A stretch of 64,000 nt of DNA from Epilithonimonas zeae (GTDB lineage: Bacteria; Bacteroidota; Bacteroidia; Flavobacteriales; Weeksellaceae). The position numbers and the translations under genes are program-made. Of this stretch, positions 28,002-36,890 are shown piece by piece; position 1 is the stretch's first letter; each line of letters starts with the position of its first letter. The DNA lies in NCBI RefSeq assembly GCF_900141765.1, contig NZ_FSRK01000001.1, positions 1,922,001-1,986,000 on the forward strand. Reading direction: 5' to 3'. A model generated the notes under the pieces. It did not search any database. It saw only the letters and a list, made by a program, of their open reading frames with translations, and was not told where the DNA came from.

Positions 28002-28487
28002 TTACAAATAATCTTTAATCACTTTCCAGCTCTCCAATTTCTCCTCAAACTTAACAGTATGAAGCGGACTTGTAGAAGGTAAAACCATAATCGGGATTTT
28101 GAAATTCTTGCCCAAAATTTTAATGAGATTTTTGTACGACTTTTGTCCGTTGCAGAAGATGATTTTGATGTTCGGATGATTCTTTATGAGTTGCGGAATA
28201 TTGTTATCAATTTCATTCTTGATTTCCGTATCCAGACTTCCTTTTCGTTCACAACTTTCGATGACATCCCAAAGTGCGATTTTATTGGTTTTCAGTAATT
28301 CTAATCTCGTGTTATAATCCGTAGAAAATTCTGTATCAAAAAGATAAAACATCAATCTCCAGAACTGATTTTGTGGATGCGCATAATATTGCTGCATTTC
28401 CAAAGATTTAACTCCAGGAACAGAACCAAGAATCAGAATTTGTGAATGTTCATCTACAATTGGTGGAAAAGAATTGATTCGGTTCAT
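28002..28487 (-). CDS. uracil-DNA-glycosylase-family protein (hypoxanthine/deoxyinosine type)
   Basis: The 161-residue protein fits the mug/UDG superfamily branch annotated as DNA-deoxyinosine glycosylase: LILGSVPGVKSLE near residue 19, QYYAHPQNQFWRLMF, and LPSTSPLHTVKF near the end, which carries the second active-site loop. It would remove deaminated bases from DNA. In this family the catalytic polar residue sits in the first motif (GSxPG here). It is monocistronic and close to the aroE stop. Confidence 0.88.
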   Translation of the reverse strand: MNRINSFPPIVDEHSQILILGSVPGVKSLEMQQYYAHPQNQFWRLMFYLFDTEFSTDYNTRLELLKTNKIALWDVIESCERKGSLDTEIKNEIDNNIPQLIKNHPNIKIIFCNGQKSYKNLIKILGKNFKIPIMVLPSTSPLHTVKFEEKLESWKVIKDYL

Positions 28488-28634
28488 TTTGTTTATAGCA
28501 AAGTCGCAAAATTTAATTTAAAATTAATTCAGTAAAAGTCGCAAAGTAAAACTACGGTTTTAGAATTTAATGAAGTTACTTTGTCCCTTAAAGCATCATT
28601 CTGATTCAATTTTTGTGCCTTTGCGTTTAAAACT
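28488..28634. repeat. intergenic region with short direct repeats
   Basis: AAAGTCGCAAA occurs at 28501-28511 and again at 28536-28546, and TTTGTGCCTTTGCGTTTAAA follows near 28610. These short phrases resemble dispersed intergenic sequences common in flavobacterial genomes. No gene was seen. Confidence 0.35.
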
Positions 28635-30008
28635 CTACTTAAGATTATCCAGAATTTTGAACAAAGTATTACTGATACTTCCGCCCTGATAATTGTTTAG
28701 AATAATGGAGAACACATAATTTTTTCCACTTTTGGAAGTCTGATAACCTGCAAAAGATTTGCTGTCTTTGATGGTTCCACTTTTCATTTTGATGCCATTC
28801 TGAGTTGGGAAACCTTCATAAAAAGCATCGAACCAATTTTGTTTTTTAGCATATAACAAAGCCTGAACCTGGGCTTTTGCAGAAACATAATTCTGTGGCG
28901 AAAGTCCGCTTCCGTCAGCAAAATTAATCATATTTGGATTAATTCCTTTTGACTTCCAAAAATCTTTGAGAAAATCAACACCGGTTTCAAAAGTTGGATT
29001 ATTTCGTTTTTCTTTCGCCATTGTTTTGATGAGCGTTTCTCCATAAAGATTGATACTTTTTCTCAAAAACCAATAGACAATTTTGTCCAGCGTTGGTGAT
29101 TTATATTCAAAGATTTGATTTTGAGTTGGTACTTTTGAAATGGATTTTCCGGTAATCTTTTCATTATAATAAGTGGTTGTTTTCCCTGAGATTGAAATTC
29201 CATTTTCTGTCAGCAGCTTTTTGATTTCAACAGCCAATTGCATTGGCGGATTAGGTGTTGCGCCGGAAACGATACTTACTTTTCCGGCAGGTAACATTCC
29301 ATTAATCATTGCGGTTTCAGAATGTGGTGCTGTGAAGATCAGACTTTGGTCAGAGCTTCCGCCGGTTTTCAGTTCATTGATCCAATTGACATTATCCAAA
29401 TCATATGAAAAATTCTTGAACTGATTTCCATTAATATTAATATCAAACTGATTCTCCCTCCAATTCACTCCAAATGTTCCTGCACCATAATAATTCCCTA
29501 AATCATTCCAAGGCCAGCCACCAGGCGTACTTTGGAAATCAAAATAAGAATCATCCACAATCAGATTGCCTGATATTTTCTTGATTCCGGATTTTTTGAT
29601 AGCTTCTAATAACTGCTGTTTGAAGTTTTCAGGTTTATAATTTTCGTACCGCCAAGTTCCCAAAGTTGGGTCACCATTGGAAGTGATGTAAAAATCACCA
29701 TCCAAAGTTCCGTTCGATATTTTCCCAGAGTAGGAAGCTGTTGTTTTGAACTGATAATTCTTACCTAACGTTTCCAAAGCCGCAACAGATGTAAAAATCT
29801 TTTGTGTGCTGGCTGTGGAAAGCCCTTTGTTCCCATTATATTCATAAACCAAGTTTCCATTCTCATCCGAAACATAGAACGAAAGATTGGCCGACAAAGC
29901 GTTGGACGCAGACATCATTTCTTTCACAGATTTGTCCAGTTGATCAGAAACCGATTGGGAAAAGTAAGTTTGCGAAATAAGTAATGGTATTAAAAGAAAA
30001 TACTTCAT
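28635..30008 (-). CDS. dacB: D-alanyl-D-alanine carboxypeptidase/endopeptidase, PBP4 type (S13)
   Basis: About 457 residues from the ATG at 30008 (the frame-opening codon is TTG). The signal peptide ends TYFSQ (~residue 18). Catalytic SxxK is STQK (Ser67-Lys70), inside GLSTASTQKIFTS exactly as in PBP4. DGSGLSPQN carries the second motif and MKSGTIKD the KTG-equivalent. The periplasmic enzyme trims or cleaves peptidoglycan cross-links. It lies six bases before the upstream T9SS gene's stop codon on the same strand, so read-through from that gene is possible. Confidence 0.92.
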   Translation of the reverse strand: MKYFLLIPLLISQTYFSQSVSDQLDKSVKEMMSASNALSANLSFYVSDENGNLVYEYNGNKGLSTASTQKIFTSVAALETLGKNYQFKTTASYSGKISNGTLDGDFYITSNGDPTLGTWRYENYKPENFKQQLLEAIKKSGIKKISGNLIVDDSYFDFQSTPGGWPWNDLGNYYGAGTFGVNWRENQFDININGNQFKNFSYDLDNVNWINELKTGGSSDQSLIFTAPHSETAMINGMLPAGKVSIVSGATPNPPMQLAVEIKKLLTENGISISGKTTTYYNEKITGKSISKVPTQNQIFEYKSPTLDKIVYWFLRKSINLYGETLIKTMAKEKRNNPTFETGVDFLKDFWKSKGINPNMINFADGSGLSPQNYVSAKAQVQALLYAKKQNWFDAFYEGFPTQNGIKMKSGTIKDSKSFAGYQTSKSGKNYVFSIILNNYQGGSISNTLFKILDNLK

Positions 30009-30014
30009 CAATAC

Positions 30015-31544
30015 TTATTCTTTTATTATTTTTTCAGAAATAGTTTTGCCATTTTCCAGCTGTATCTTTAAAATATAGATACCTTTTGGTAATTCTTTAA
30101 CTGACATCGTTTTCGAGTTGCTCGTTTTTATGATTCTGCCACCCATACTATATAGCTGCAAAGATGTAATACTATCTTTACTATGTATCTTTAGCAGATC
30201 CTTGGCAGGATTTTCTACAAGAACAGTGTTTTTAAGAGTAAACTCATTGGTATTCAAATTATCCGGACCCAATTTTACCACCCAATAGTCAGAATACCCT
30301 TGATTTCCTGCTACATCTCCATTATTAGAATAAGAAGATCCTGCTACAATATACCCTCCATCAGAAGTTTGTTGAGCTGCGGCCACAGTTTCACTATCAC
30401 TTCCACCCAAAGATTTCTGCCATTGCAAATTACCATTTTGACTTAACTTAAAAATCCAATAATCAGTCTTTCCAAAATTTTGTGTTGCATCACCATTATT
30501 AGATTCAGAATTACCAGCTATAATATAGCCGCCATCTGAAGTTTGCTTTATAGAGTTTGCAGAATCATTAAGACTTCCTCCAACAGTTTTTTGCCATTCA
30601 ATATTACCGTTTCCATTTAGCTTTACAATCCAACAATCAGTTCCTCCATGATTTCCTGATACATCACCATTATTGGATTTTGACTCTCCTGCAATAATAT
30701 AACCGCCATCAGCAGTCTGCTGGATAGCATTGGCTTTATCAGTATTACTACCGCCTAAGGATTTTTGCCATTCCACAATACCGTTATTATCTAATTTTAT
30801 CACCCAATAATCTGTATCACCATGGTTTCCTGTGACAGTGCCGTTATTAGAATTAGAATAACCTGCCACAATGTATCCACCATCCACGGTTTGCTGAACA
30901 GAATTAGCCCAGTCTTCACCACCTCCACCATAAGATTTTTGCCAATCGATGGTACCGTTGCTATTTAATTTTACTATCCAAAAGTCGTAGCCTGCATAAT
31001 TTTCTGTTACATCAAAATTATTAGAATTAGAAATTCCGGCAATAATATATCCACCATCTGTAGTCTGCCGAATTGAATTTGCATAATCAGTATCACTCCC
31101 GCCTAAGGATTTTTGCCACTGAATAACACCATTAGCATTTAATTTAAAAACTAAATAATCACTATCACCGTGATTGCCGTTTACATCACCATCATTAGAC
31201 CAAGAACGTCCAGCTATAATGTAACCTCCATCTGTAGTTTGCTGGATTGAATATGCATAATCAGGACTAGTTCCTCCTAAAGATTTTTGCCATTGGATAA
31301 CACCGTTGCTATTAAGTTTTACAATCCAACAATCTATACCGCCGTCATTTCCTATTACATCACCGTCAGAAGAATAAGAGTAACCAGCTACAATATAGCC
31401 ACCATCACTGGTCTGCTGTACATCTTTTGCAAAATCAAGAATACTTCCGCCAAAAGTTTTTTTCCATTGAATAGCTGGTGCCTGCGAATAAATAGCTATT
31501 GGAAGTAAGAGAAGTGCAAATATTGAAATTAGTTTTTTGTTCAT
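30015..31544 (-). CDS. T9SS-sorted seven-repeat beta-propeller protein
   Basis: The 509-residue protein has a signal peptide ending AIYSQ (~residue 21). Seven near-identical ~58-residue repeats follow, each reading WQKSLGG, then QQTSDGGYIIAG, then a DYWIVKLNSNG-type strand. Seven units suggest a seven-bladed beta-propeller. A type A sorting domain fills ~435-509 (VENPAKDLLKI, KGIYILKI, EKIIKE end). It is probably a surface binding protein. The repeat is also visible at DNA level, which makes copy-number change by recombination plausible. The promoter box TATTTTTG lies at 31630-31637 on the same strand. Confidence 0.9.
   Translation of the reverse strand: MNKKLISIFALLLLPIAIYSQAPAIQWKKTFGGSILDFAKDVQQTSDGGYIVAGYSYSSDGDVIGNDGGIDCWIVKLNSNGVIQWQKSLGGTSPDYAYSIQQTTDGGYIIAGRSWSNDGDVNGNHGDSDYLVFKLNANGVIQWQKSLGGSDTDYANSIRQTTDGGYIIAGISNSNNFDVTENYAGYDFWIVKLNSNGTIDWQKSYGGGGEDWANSVQQTVDGGYIVAGYSNSNNGTVTGNHGDTDYWVIKLDNNGIVEWQKSLGGSNTDKANAIQQTADGGYIIAGESKSNNGDVSGNHGGTDCWIVKLNGNGNIEWQKTVGGSLNDSANSIKQTSDGGYIIAGNSESNNGDATQNFGKTDYWIFKLSQNGNLQWQKSLGGSDSETVAAAQQTSDGGYIVAGSSYSNNGDVAGNQGYSDYWVVKLGPDNLNTNEFTLKNTVLVENPAKDLLKIHSKDSITSLQLYSMGGRIIKTSNSKTMSVKELPKGIYILKIQLENGKTISEKIIKE
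30250..31470 (-). repeat. seven tandem ~174-base coding repeats
   Basis: The seven propeller units lie head to tail within the 30015-31544 gene. The plus-strand phrase AAAGATTTTTGCCA(T/C)TG and variants of TATAATATANCCNCCATC recur with each unit. Confidence 0.85.
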
Positions 31545-31629
31545 ATTATTAGTTAATTATAATTAATTTTAGTGAAATTCCGTCACAAAATCTCATTTAT
31601 ATTCAATAAGTTAATATTGTGGAATTTTG

Positions 31630-31637
31630 CAAAAATA
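31630..31637 (-). promoter_or_regulatory. -7 promoter box for propeller T9SS gene
   Basis: TATTTTTG on the minus strand matches TAnnTTTG, 85 bases before the ATG. A -33 TTG was not identified. Confidence 0.4.
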
Positions 31638-31733
31638 CTATATTATATAACATTATTATAATAATTTGTTAAATTTACGTTTTAGCAGTTAGTCAGGCAG
31701 TTTTATAGGTAACTTTACTTTAAAATTTAAAAG

Positions 31734-32369
31734 ATGCCGAAGAAGAACCGCAAAAAAGAAGAATTATACAATGTCATCACACACGGTCTTGGGGTTATAC
31801 TTTCCGTCGTCGCCTTGATTCTGATGATTTACTATTCCGTGATTAGCGGGAGTGGGATTGCGATTGCTTCTTCTTTGGTCTTCGGGATTAGTTTGATACT
31901 ACTCTATTCAGCATCCACTGTTTATCACGCGGTTTACAAACTGAAATGGAAAAAAATTTGTCAAAGAATCGACCATCTCAGTATCTACCTTCTCATTGCG
32001 GGAACTTACACGCCCATTGCACTTCTAGGACTGAAAGGCGCTTGGGGTTGGAGCATGTTTGGTGTGATTTGGGGAATGGCTTTGATTGGTTTTATTTTTA
32101 AATTTTCTCCACTTAGGAATAATGAAAAAATATCTCTTTCGATGTATGCTTTGATGGGTTGGGCAGCCATTATAGCCATCAAACCAATGATAGAAAACCT
32201 TTCTACAGGCGCATTGACATTGATTATTCTTGGCGGACTATGCTACACGTTCGGAATCTATTTTTATGCTAAAGATAGAAAACCGTTTTATCATCCTATT
32301 TGGCACTTATTCGTTTTAGGTGGCAGTATTATGCATTTTTGTGCAGTTTTCTTTTTTATCCTTCCTTAG
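31734..32369 (+). CDS. hemolysin III / PAQR family membrane protein
   Basis: The 211-residue protein has about seven transmembrane helices. Family marks are ITHGLGVILSVVAL, STVYHAVYKLKWK, IDHLSIYLLIAGTYTP and, near the C-terminus, HPIWHLFVLGGSIMHF. These hold the His/Asp/Ser metal-site residues of the PAQR (adiponectin-receptor-like) superfamily. Bacterial members (YqfA, HlyIII) are linked to membrane lipid homeostasis, and the haemolytic role is doubtful. It is monocistronic. A near -7 box, TAACTTTA, lies upstream. Confidence 0.92.
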   Translation: MPKKNRKKEELYNVITHGLGVILSVVALILMIYYSVISGSGIAIASSLVFGISLILLYSASTVYHAVYKLKWKKICQRIDHLSIYLLIAGTYTPIALLGLKGAWGWSMFGVIWGMALIGFIFKFSPLRNNEKISLSMYALMGWAAIIAIKPMIENLSTGALTLIILGGLCYTFGIYFYAKDRKPFYHPIWHLFVLGGSIMHFCAVFFFILP

Positions 32370-32542
32370 AATATTTTCAGCGATGTAAAATTTGTAAAAT
32401 TTGAAGCGTTAATTTATCAATAATCAATTACAGATTTTAGAAAATTTAACAAAATCACTCCATTTGTTAAATTCATAAAACTATACAGTACAGCAGTTTA
32501 AATCCAATTCTAAATCTCAGTCAATAAAACAAAGTCTTTAGA

Positions 32543-32573
32543 TTGCAGTTATGAAATCCTTATCGTAAATTTG
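32543..32573 (+). promoter_or_regulatory. promoter of pruA
   Basis: TTG (32543-32545), a 20-base gap and TAAATTTG (32566-32573) match the -33/-7 pattern. The TTG inside the -7 box is the false start of the longest frame, so the real start is the ATG at 32595. Confidence 0.75.
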
Positions 32574-32594
32574 GGGAAATTAAAAATTAAATTT

Positions 32595-34220
32595 ATGTCT
32601 AAAGCCATTTCTCAAGTGCCTTTTGCACAAAACGAACCCGTAAATTCTTATATTCCTGGTTCTGACGAGGTAAAAAGCCTTATTTCTACTTATAAAAAAA
32701 TGTGGAAAGAAAAAACCGAAATCCCAATGGTAATCGGTGGAAAAGATATTAAAACAGACAAAAAAATAAAACTGAGTTCACCTCAGGATCATCAGCACGA
32801 TTTCGGATTTTATTATGAAGGTGATATGTCTCACGTAGACCAGGCCATTGAATCTGCTCTTGCTGCAAAATCAAAATGGAATGCATTGGGTTGGGAACAC
32901 AGAGCAGCAATTTTCTTGAAAGCAGCTGACCTTTTGGCTGGACCTTACAGAGATGTTATCAATGCTGCAACGATGATTGGACAATCTAAAAACGTTCATC
33001 AGGCAGAGATTGATGCGGCTTGTGAATTCATCGATTTCTTACGTTTCAATGTAGAATTTATGACTGAGCTATACGCTGAGCAGCCGGTTTCTGATGCAGG
33101 AATCTGGAATCGTGTAGAATACAGACCGCTTGAAGGTTTCTGTTTTGCAGTGACACCTTTCAACTTTACTGCAATCTCTGGAAATTTGCCGGCTTGTATG
33201 GCAATGATGGGAAATGTTGTGGTTTGGAAACCTTCTGACAAACAAGTTTATTCAGCAAAAGTGATTATGGATGTTCTGAAAGAGGCTGGACTTCCAGATG
33301 GTGTTATCAATATGATTTTTACCAACGGAAAAGAAACTGCTGAGAAAGTTTTGGCTCATCCTGATTTCGCAGGTCTTCACTTCACAGGTTCTACAAAGGT
33401 TTTCCAAGGAATGTGGAAAATGATTGGCGATAATATTCACAATTATAAATCTTACCCAAGAATCGTTGGTGAAACTGGAGGAAAAGACTTCGTGATGGTT
33501 CATCCTTCAGCGAATGTTGAAGCCGTTGCCACAGGTTTGGTAAGAGGAGCTTTTGAATATCAAGGACAAAAATGTTCTGCTGCATCCAGAGCTTACATTC
33601 CGAAATCGCTTTGGAATGAAGTAAAAGCGGTGATGGAAGCTCAAATCAAAACGATTAAAATTGGTTCTCCAGAAGACCCTTCAAACTTCGTAAACGCGGT
33701 TATTGATAAAAATTCTTTCGAGAAATGTAAAGGTTATATTGACAGAGCTGAAAAGTCTGAAGATGCAACAGTTGTTATCGGTGGAAAATATGACGATAAA
33801 AAAGGATGGTTCGTTCATCCAACAGTTATAGAAACGATTAATCCTTATTACGAAAGTATCGTTGAGGAAATCTTCGGTCCAATCTTGACTGTTTTTGTTT
33901 ATGAAGATGAAAACTGGGAAGATACTTTGAGATTGGTTGACACATCGACGCAATATTCTTTGACTGGTTCAATCTTCGCACAAGACAGATATGCAATTGA
34001 CGAAGCTTACAAAGCTTTGGAAAATGCTTCCGGAAATTTCTACATCAATGATAAACCAACAGGAGCGGTTGTAGGACAACAGCCTTTCGGAGGTTCTAGA
34101 GCATCTGGAACCAATGACAAAGCAGGTTCTAAAATGAATTTGACTCGTTGGGTGTCTGTAAGAAGTATCAAGGAAACTTTTGTCTCTCCAAAAGATTATA
34201 AATATCCATATTTAGGATAA
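32595..34220 (+). CDS. pruA: L-glutamate gamma-semialdehyde dehydrogenase
   Basis: The 541-residue enzyme oxidises glutamate semialdehyde (from pyrroline-5-carboxylate) to glutamate with NAD+, the second step of proline catabolism. Catalytic Cys327 lies in YQGQKCSAASRAY, and the general-base Glu lies in VGETGGKDF. The NAD site includes FTGSTKVF. The length fits the stand-alone PruA type rather than bifunctional PutA. Proline dehydrogenase is encoded apart, at 43.3 kb on the opposite strand. Confidence 0.96.
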   Translation: MSKAISQVPFAQNEPVNSYIPGSDEVKSLISTYKKMWKEKTEIPMVIGGKDIKTDKKIKLSSPQDHQHDFGFYYEGDMSHVDQAIESALAAKSKWNALGWEHRAAIFLKAADLLAGPYRDVINAATMIGQSKNVHQAEIDAACEFIDFLRFNVEFMTELYAEQPVSDAGIWNRVEYRPLEGFCFAVTPFNFTAISGNLPACMAMMGNVVVWKPSDKQVYSAKVIMDVLKEAGLPDGVINMIFTNGKETAEKVLAHPDFAGLHFTGSTKVFQGMWKMIGDNIHNYKSYPRIVGETGGKDFVMVHPSANVEAVATGLVRGAFEYQGQKCSAASRAYIPKSLWNEVKAVMEAQIKTIKIGSPEDPSNFVNAVIDKNSFEKCKGYIDRAEKSEDATVVIGGKYDDKKGWFVHPTVIETINPYYESIVEEIFGPILTVFVYEDENWEDTLRLVDTSTQYSLTGSIFAQDRYAIDEAYKALENASGNFYINDKPTGAVVGQQPFGGSRASGTNDKAGSKMNLTRWVSVRSIKETFVSPKDYKYPYLG

Positions 34221-34238
34221 TTTCAAAATAAATTAAGT

Positions 34239-34310
34239 CAAAATGTCATTTTGCAGGAATCTAAACGCTAATTATATTAATTGGCTCGGTTCTTTCAGAA
34301 TGACATTTTG
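34239..34310. repeat. inverted repeat / terminator-like element upstream of pncA
   Basis: CAAAATGTCATTTTG (34239-34253) and CAGAATGACATTTTG (34296-34310) are inverted copies differing at one base, separated by 42 bases and followed by TATTTTAATA. A related hairpin lies just past pncA. It may end pruA transcripts and looks like a dispersed intergenic element. Confidence 0.6.
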
Positions 34311-34336
34311 TATTTTAATAACCTAAATCTTAGACA

Positions 34337-34942
34337 ATGAAAAAAGCGCTTATTATAGTTGATGTTCAAAATGATTTCTGTGAAGGTGGCGCTCTTGCCG
34401 TTCCGGAAGCTAACAGCATCATTCCTTATATCAATCTTCTGATGGAAGAAAACGAATATGACCAAATCGTTTTGACACAAGACTGGCATCCTGCAGACCA
34501 TAAAAGTTTTGCTTCCAACAATGGAAAAAACGTTGGAGAAACAATTTCTCTAAACGGCGTTCCACAATTTATGTGGCCAGACCATTGTGTTCAGGGAACT
34601 TTTGGAGCAGAGTTTCATAAAGATTTGAATCGTGATAAAGTCACACATACCATACAGAAAGGAAAAAATGTTGAAATTGACAGCTATAGCGGATTTCAAG
34701 ATAACAATCACTTTATGAAAACAGGATTGGAAGATTTCTTAAAATACCACGATATTCAGTTGGTTGAGATAGTTGGATTGGCGTTGGATTATTGTGTAAA
34801 ATTCACTGCGATTGATGCTTTTAATGCTGGATTTGTCACTTGCTTACATTTCAACGGAACAAAAGCTGTGAATGTAAAACCGGACAGCGCTAGAAACACG
34901 ATTTATGATTTAGCTGAGAAGGGCATTACTATTTTAGCGTAA
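34337..34942 (+). CDS. pncA: nicotinamidase
   Basis: The 201-residue isochorismatase-fold enzyme converts nicotinamide to nicotinate for NAD salvage. Asp9 (IIVDVQNDFCEGG), a metal-binding segment TQDWHPADHKSF and nucleophile Cys153 (GLALDYCVKF) are all present. VQGTFGAEFH and IQKGKNVEIDSYSGF complete the family pattern. It is flanked on both sides by hairpins with TGTCATT/AATGACA arms. Confidence 0.95.
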   Translation: MKKALIIVDVQNDFCEGGALAVPEANSIIPYINLLMEENEYDQIVLTQDWHPADHKSFASNNGKNVGETISLNGVPQFMWPDHCVQGTFGAEFHKDLNRDKVTHTIQKGKNVEIDSYSGFQDNNHFMKTGLEDFLKYHDIQLVEIVGLALDYCVKFTAIDAFNAGFVTCLHFNGTKAVNVKPDSARNTIYDLAEKGITILA

Positions 34943-34955
34943 TTATGAAATCACT

Positions 34956-34998
34956 ATTTGTCCTTCCGTAATAATAAGTAATTTACGGAATGACAAAT
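34956..34998. repeat. inverted repeat / terminator-like hairpin after pncA
   Basis: ATTTGTCCTTCCGTAA (34956-34971) pairs with TTTACGGAATGACAAAT (34982-34998) with one mismatch, followed by TTTAAAA. It shares GTC..TTC / GAATGACA with the element before pncA. Confidence 0.7.
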
Positions 34999-35014
34999 TT
35001 TAAAATCAACACAA

Positions 35015-35227
35015 ATGAATGAAACGCTTCTAGTTTTTTTAATGATTATAGTTTTCATCATCGGTTTCAGCTGGTCGATGATTGATTTATTGAACATCAA
35101 TAAAAAATTGAAAAGTAAAAATTTCAAAGAAAAAAGAAAAGCGTATAAAGATTTGAAAAGTGATGACGGGAGTCTTATCTCAGACTCAATTGCTATTATC
35201 ATTAATATTTGTAGAAAAATATTTTAG
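35015..35227 (+). CDS. small single-pass membrane protein, unknown
   Basis: The 70-residue protein has an N-terminal transmembrane helix (LLVFLMIIVFIIGFSWSMI) and a basic Lys-rich cytoplasmic tail (NKKLKSKNFKEKRKAYKDLK). No family was recognised. It lies between a hairpin and the convergent DUF421 gene, seven bases between stops. Confidence 0.55.
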   Translation: MNETLLVFLMIIVFIIGFSWSMIDLLNINKKLKSKNFKEKRKAYKDLKSDDGSLISDSIAIIINICRKIF

Positions 35228-35234
35228 ATGTAGT

Positions 35235-35753
35235 TTACTGATTTCTAAATTTCCGCTTCATTTTAGTTTTATGTCTGGAATAATGCGTTTGCTCCGTATT
35301 TTTATCGGTTGAAATCACACTGATATTTCCATCCACTTCCAGAATTGCCAACTTCACATCACCCACATTTTCGATGCCGTGCTCGTGAATGGCTTCTTCC
35401 AATTCGTCTTCGGAGATTTGAACTTTCTTAAGAATCGCAGGAAACACTACTCCATCTTTTACCAGAATATAAGGTTTATCTTCTATCAATTCCTTTATTT
35501 TCTGATTCTTGAAGATAAATTTCTTCACTACAAAATTCGCTACAAATAAAACCAAAGCGGCGACAATTCCACCCTGTAAACTGCTGTTGGAACCAACCAT
35601 TGCATTCTGAACCGCATTACTTATCAAAAGCAGAAGAATCACATCGCCTGCATTAAGTTGTGACAATTGATTCTTACCAAAAACACGCACAGCAATGACC
35701 ATAAAAAAGTAAACTGCCAGCGAACGAACAACGATATCAAGAATTGGATTCAA
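35235..35753 (-). CDS. DUF421 (YetF-like) membrane protein, TTG start
   Basis: The 172-residue protein opens with the family's usual NPILDIVVRSLAVYFF helix, then VRVFGKNQLSQLNAGDVILLLLISNAVQNAMVG. The C-terminal soluble domain has KPYILVKDGVVF and ISEDELEEAIHEHGI, as in YetF/YcaP. The role is unclear; related proteins affect envelope or sporulation traits. The codon for the first Met is TTG, and the only ATG is inside the first helix, so a TTG start is most likely. Confidence 0.88.
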   Translation of the reverse strand: MNPILDIVVRSLAVYFFMVIAVRVFGKNQLSQLNAGDVILLLLISNAVQNAMVGSNSSLQGGIVAALVLFVANFVVKKFIFKNQKIKELIEDKPYILVKDGVVFPAILKKVQISEDELEEAIHEHGIENVGDVKLAILEVDGNISVISTDKNTEQTHYSRHKTKMKRKFRNQ

Positions 35754-35839
35754 AGTTTGAAAAAATTTATAAAATAAAGATAGATAGTTTTCCGGATATT
35801 GTTAAAGTATATTTTGCATAATTTTTGTTTCGCAAAAGC

Positions 35840-35873
35840 TTTGTGAGAAACAAAATATTTTAAACTATATTTG
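35840..35873 (+). promoter_or_regulatory. promoter at head of lipoprotein island
   Basis: TTTG (35840-35843), 22 bases, then TATATTTG (35866-35873), 15 bases before the ATG at 35889. It could drive several of the genes that follow on the plus strand. Confidence 0.7.
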
Positions 35874-35888
35874 AAATAAAACCAAACG

Positions 35889-36878
35889 ATGAAAAAACAA
35901 CTTTTACTATTCGCTGTATCATTATGCCTTTTATCTTGTAAAAAAGAAGTCGAGAAAGTCGCAACTGTTGATAAAAAACAAGAAATCACTGTTGATACAA
36001 TTTCTACAGAAAAGAAAAACCTTTCTGATTTTCATATTTTCGATTTGTATTCTATGGAAAATGCTGGCAAATACAGCACATTCATTTCGTTGTCTGATAT
36101 TTATAATGATTCTTTAGCAATTCCTGAGGAAATTATTCAGAATCAAAAAACCAAGACATTTGCCGAACTGAAGCATTTTGAATTGACTGGAATTTACCGC
36201 GAAAAATTACTAAAAGGAACTTCCCTATCGGAAACTGACACGCTGTTTCTTTACAATTACAAAGATGCCCAGTTGCAGAAATTCCCAATCCGTGATTTGA
36301 AATCGGTTGCTAATCTTGACCTTTATACTAGTGAAGGCGAAGAGATTTATAATTATTATTATATGATTGGTTTCGAACTGAATCAAATTGAATCTTCAGA
36401 ACAATCTGTAATGGATAAAACCAATTATAGTTGGGCGTATTTTGGAAAGGAAAACCCATTTTCTGGAGAAAAAATGATTCCAATCCATTGGAAAAAAGTT
36501 AGCCGTAACCAATTTCCTTTTCCATTAAAAAACGACAAGAGTTTAGAAAATACTTATATGGCAAAATTTGAAAATCTTACTTATTATATTCAGGATTACA
36601 AAGGCGAATATGGGATTTATAAGAGAAAATTAGCCGTTGTAAAAGATAACAAGGTTACGTTTGCAAAAACATTTACAACTGGCGAAGGCGCAGAATTCAG
36701 TCCTCTGAATTTCATTAATAATAACGAATACAACGATTGGCAATGGACTGGAAAATTGTTCAAAAATAAACCACCTGTTGTTTTTGGTTTTGTTTCAGAA
36801 TCGTTTGGTTGTCCGTGCATTACGTTTTTAGACTCTTCTTATCCAGAGCTTTATACTGACTGCGACAATAGGCATTAA
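35889..36878 (+). CDS. lipoprotein, unknown function
   Basis: The 329-residue lipoprotein has an SPII signal (LCLLSC, Cys17) with KKEVEK right after the Cys. That Lys/Glu-rich start resembles the lipoprotein surface-export signal described in Capnocytophaga and Flavobacterium. The rest is mixed alpha/beta; a C-terminal Cys pair (FGCPC) and a late Cys (TDCDNRH) could form disulphides. No family was recognised. It is the first gene of a run of similar exported proteins. Confidence 0.7.
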   Translation: MKKQLLLFAVSLCLLSCKKEVEKVATVDKKQEITVDTISTEKKNLSDFHIFDLYSMENAGKYSTFISLSDIYNDSLAIPEEIIQNQKTKTFAELKHFELTGIYREKLLKGTSLSETDTLFLYNYKDAQLQKFPIRDLKSVANLDLYTSEGEEIYNYYYMIGFELNQIESSEQSVMDKTNYSWAYFGKENPFSGEKMIPIHWKKVSRNQFPFPLKNDKSLENTYMAKFENLTYYIQDYKGEYGIYKRKLAVVKDNKVTFAKTFTTGEGAEFSPLNFINNNEYNDWQWTGKLFKNKPPVVFGFVSESFGCPCITFLDSSYPELYTDCDNRH

Positions 36879-36890
36879 TTCTTTGATTAA

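Noticed and set aside
30250-31470. Regular repeats considered as a CRISPR array
   Set aside because: The ~174-base units are coding, in frame and without spacers; they are propeller blades of a T9SS protein.
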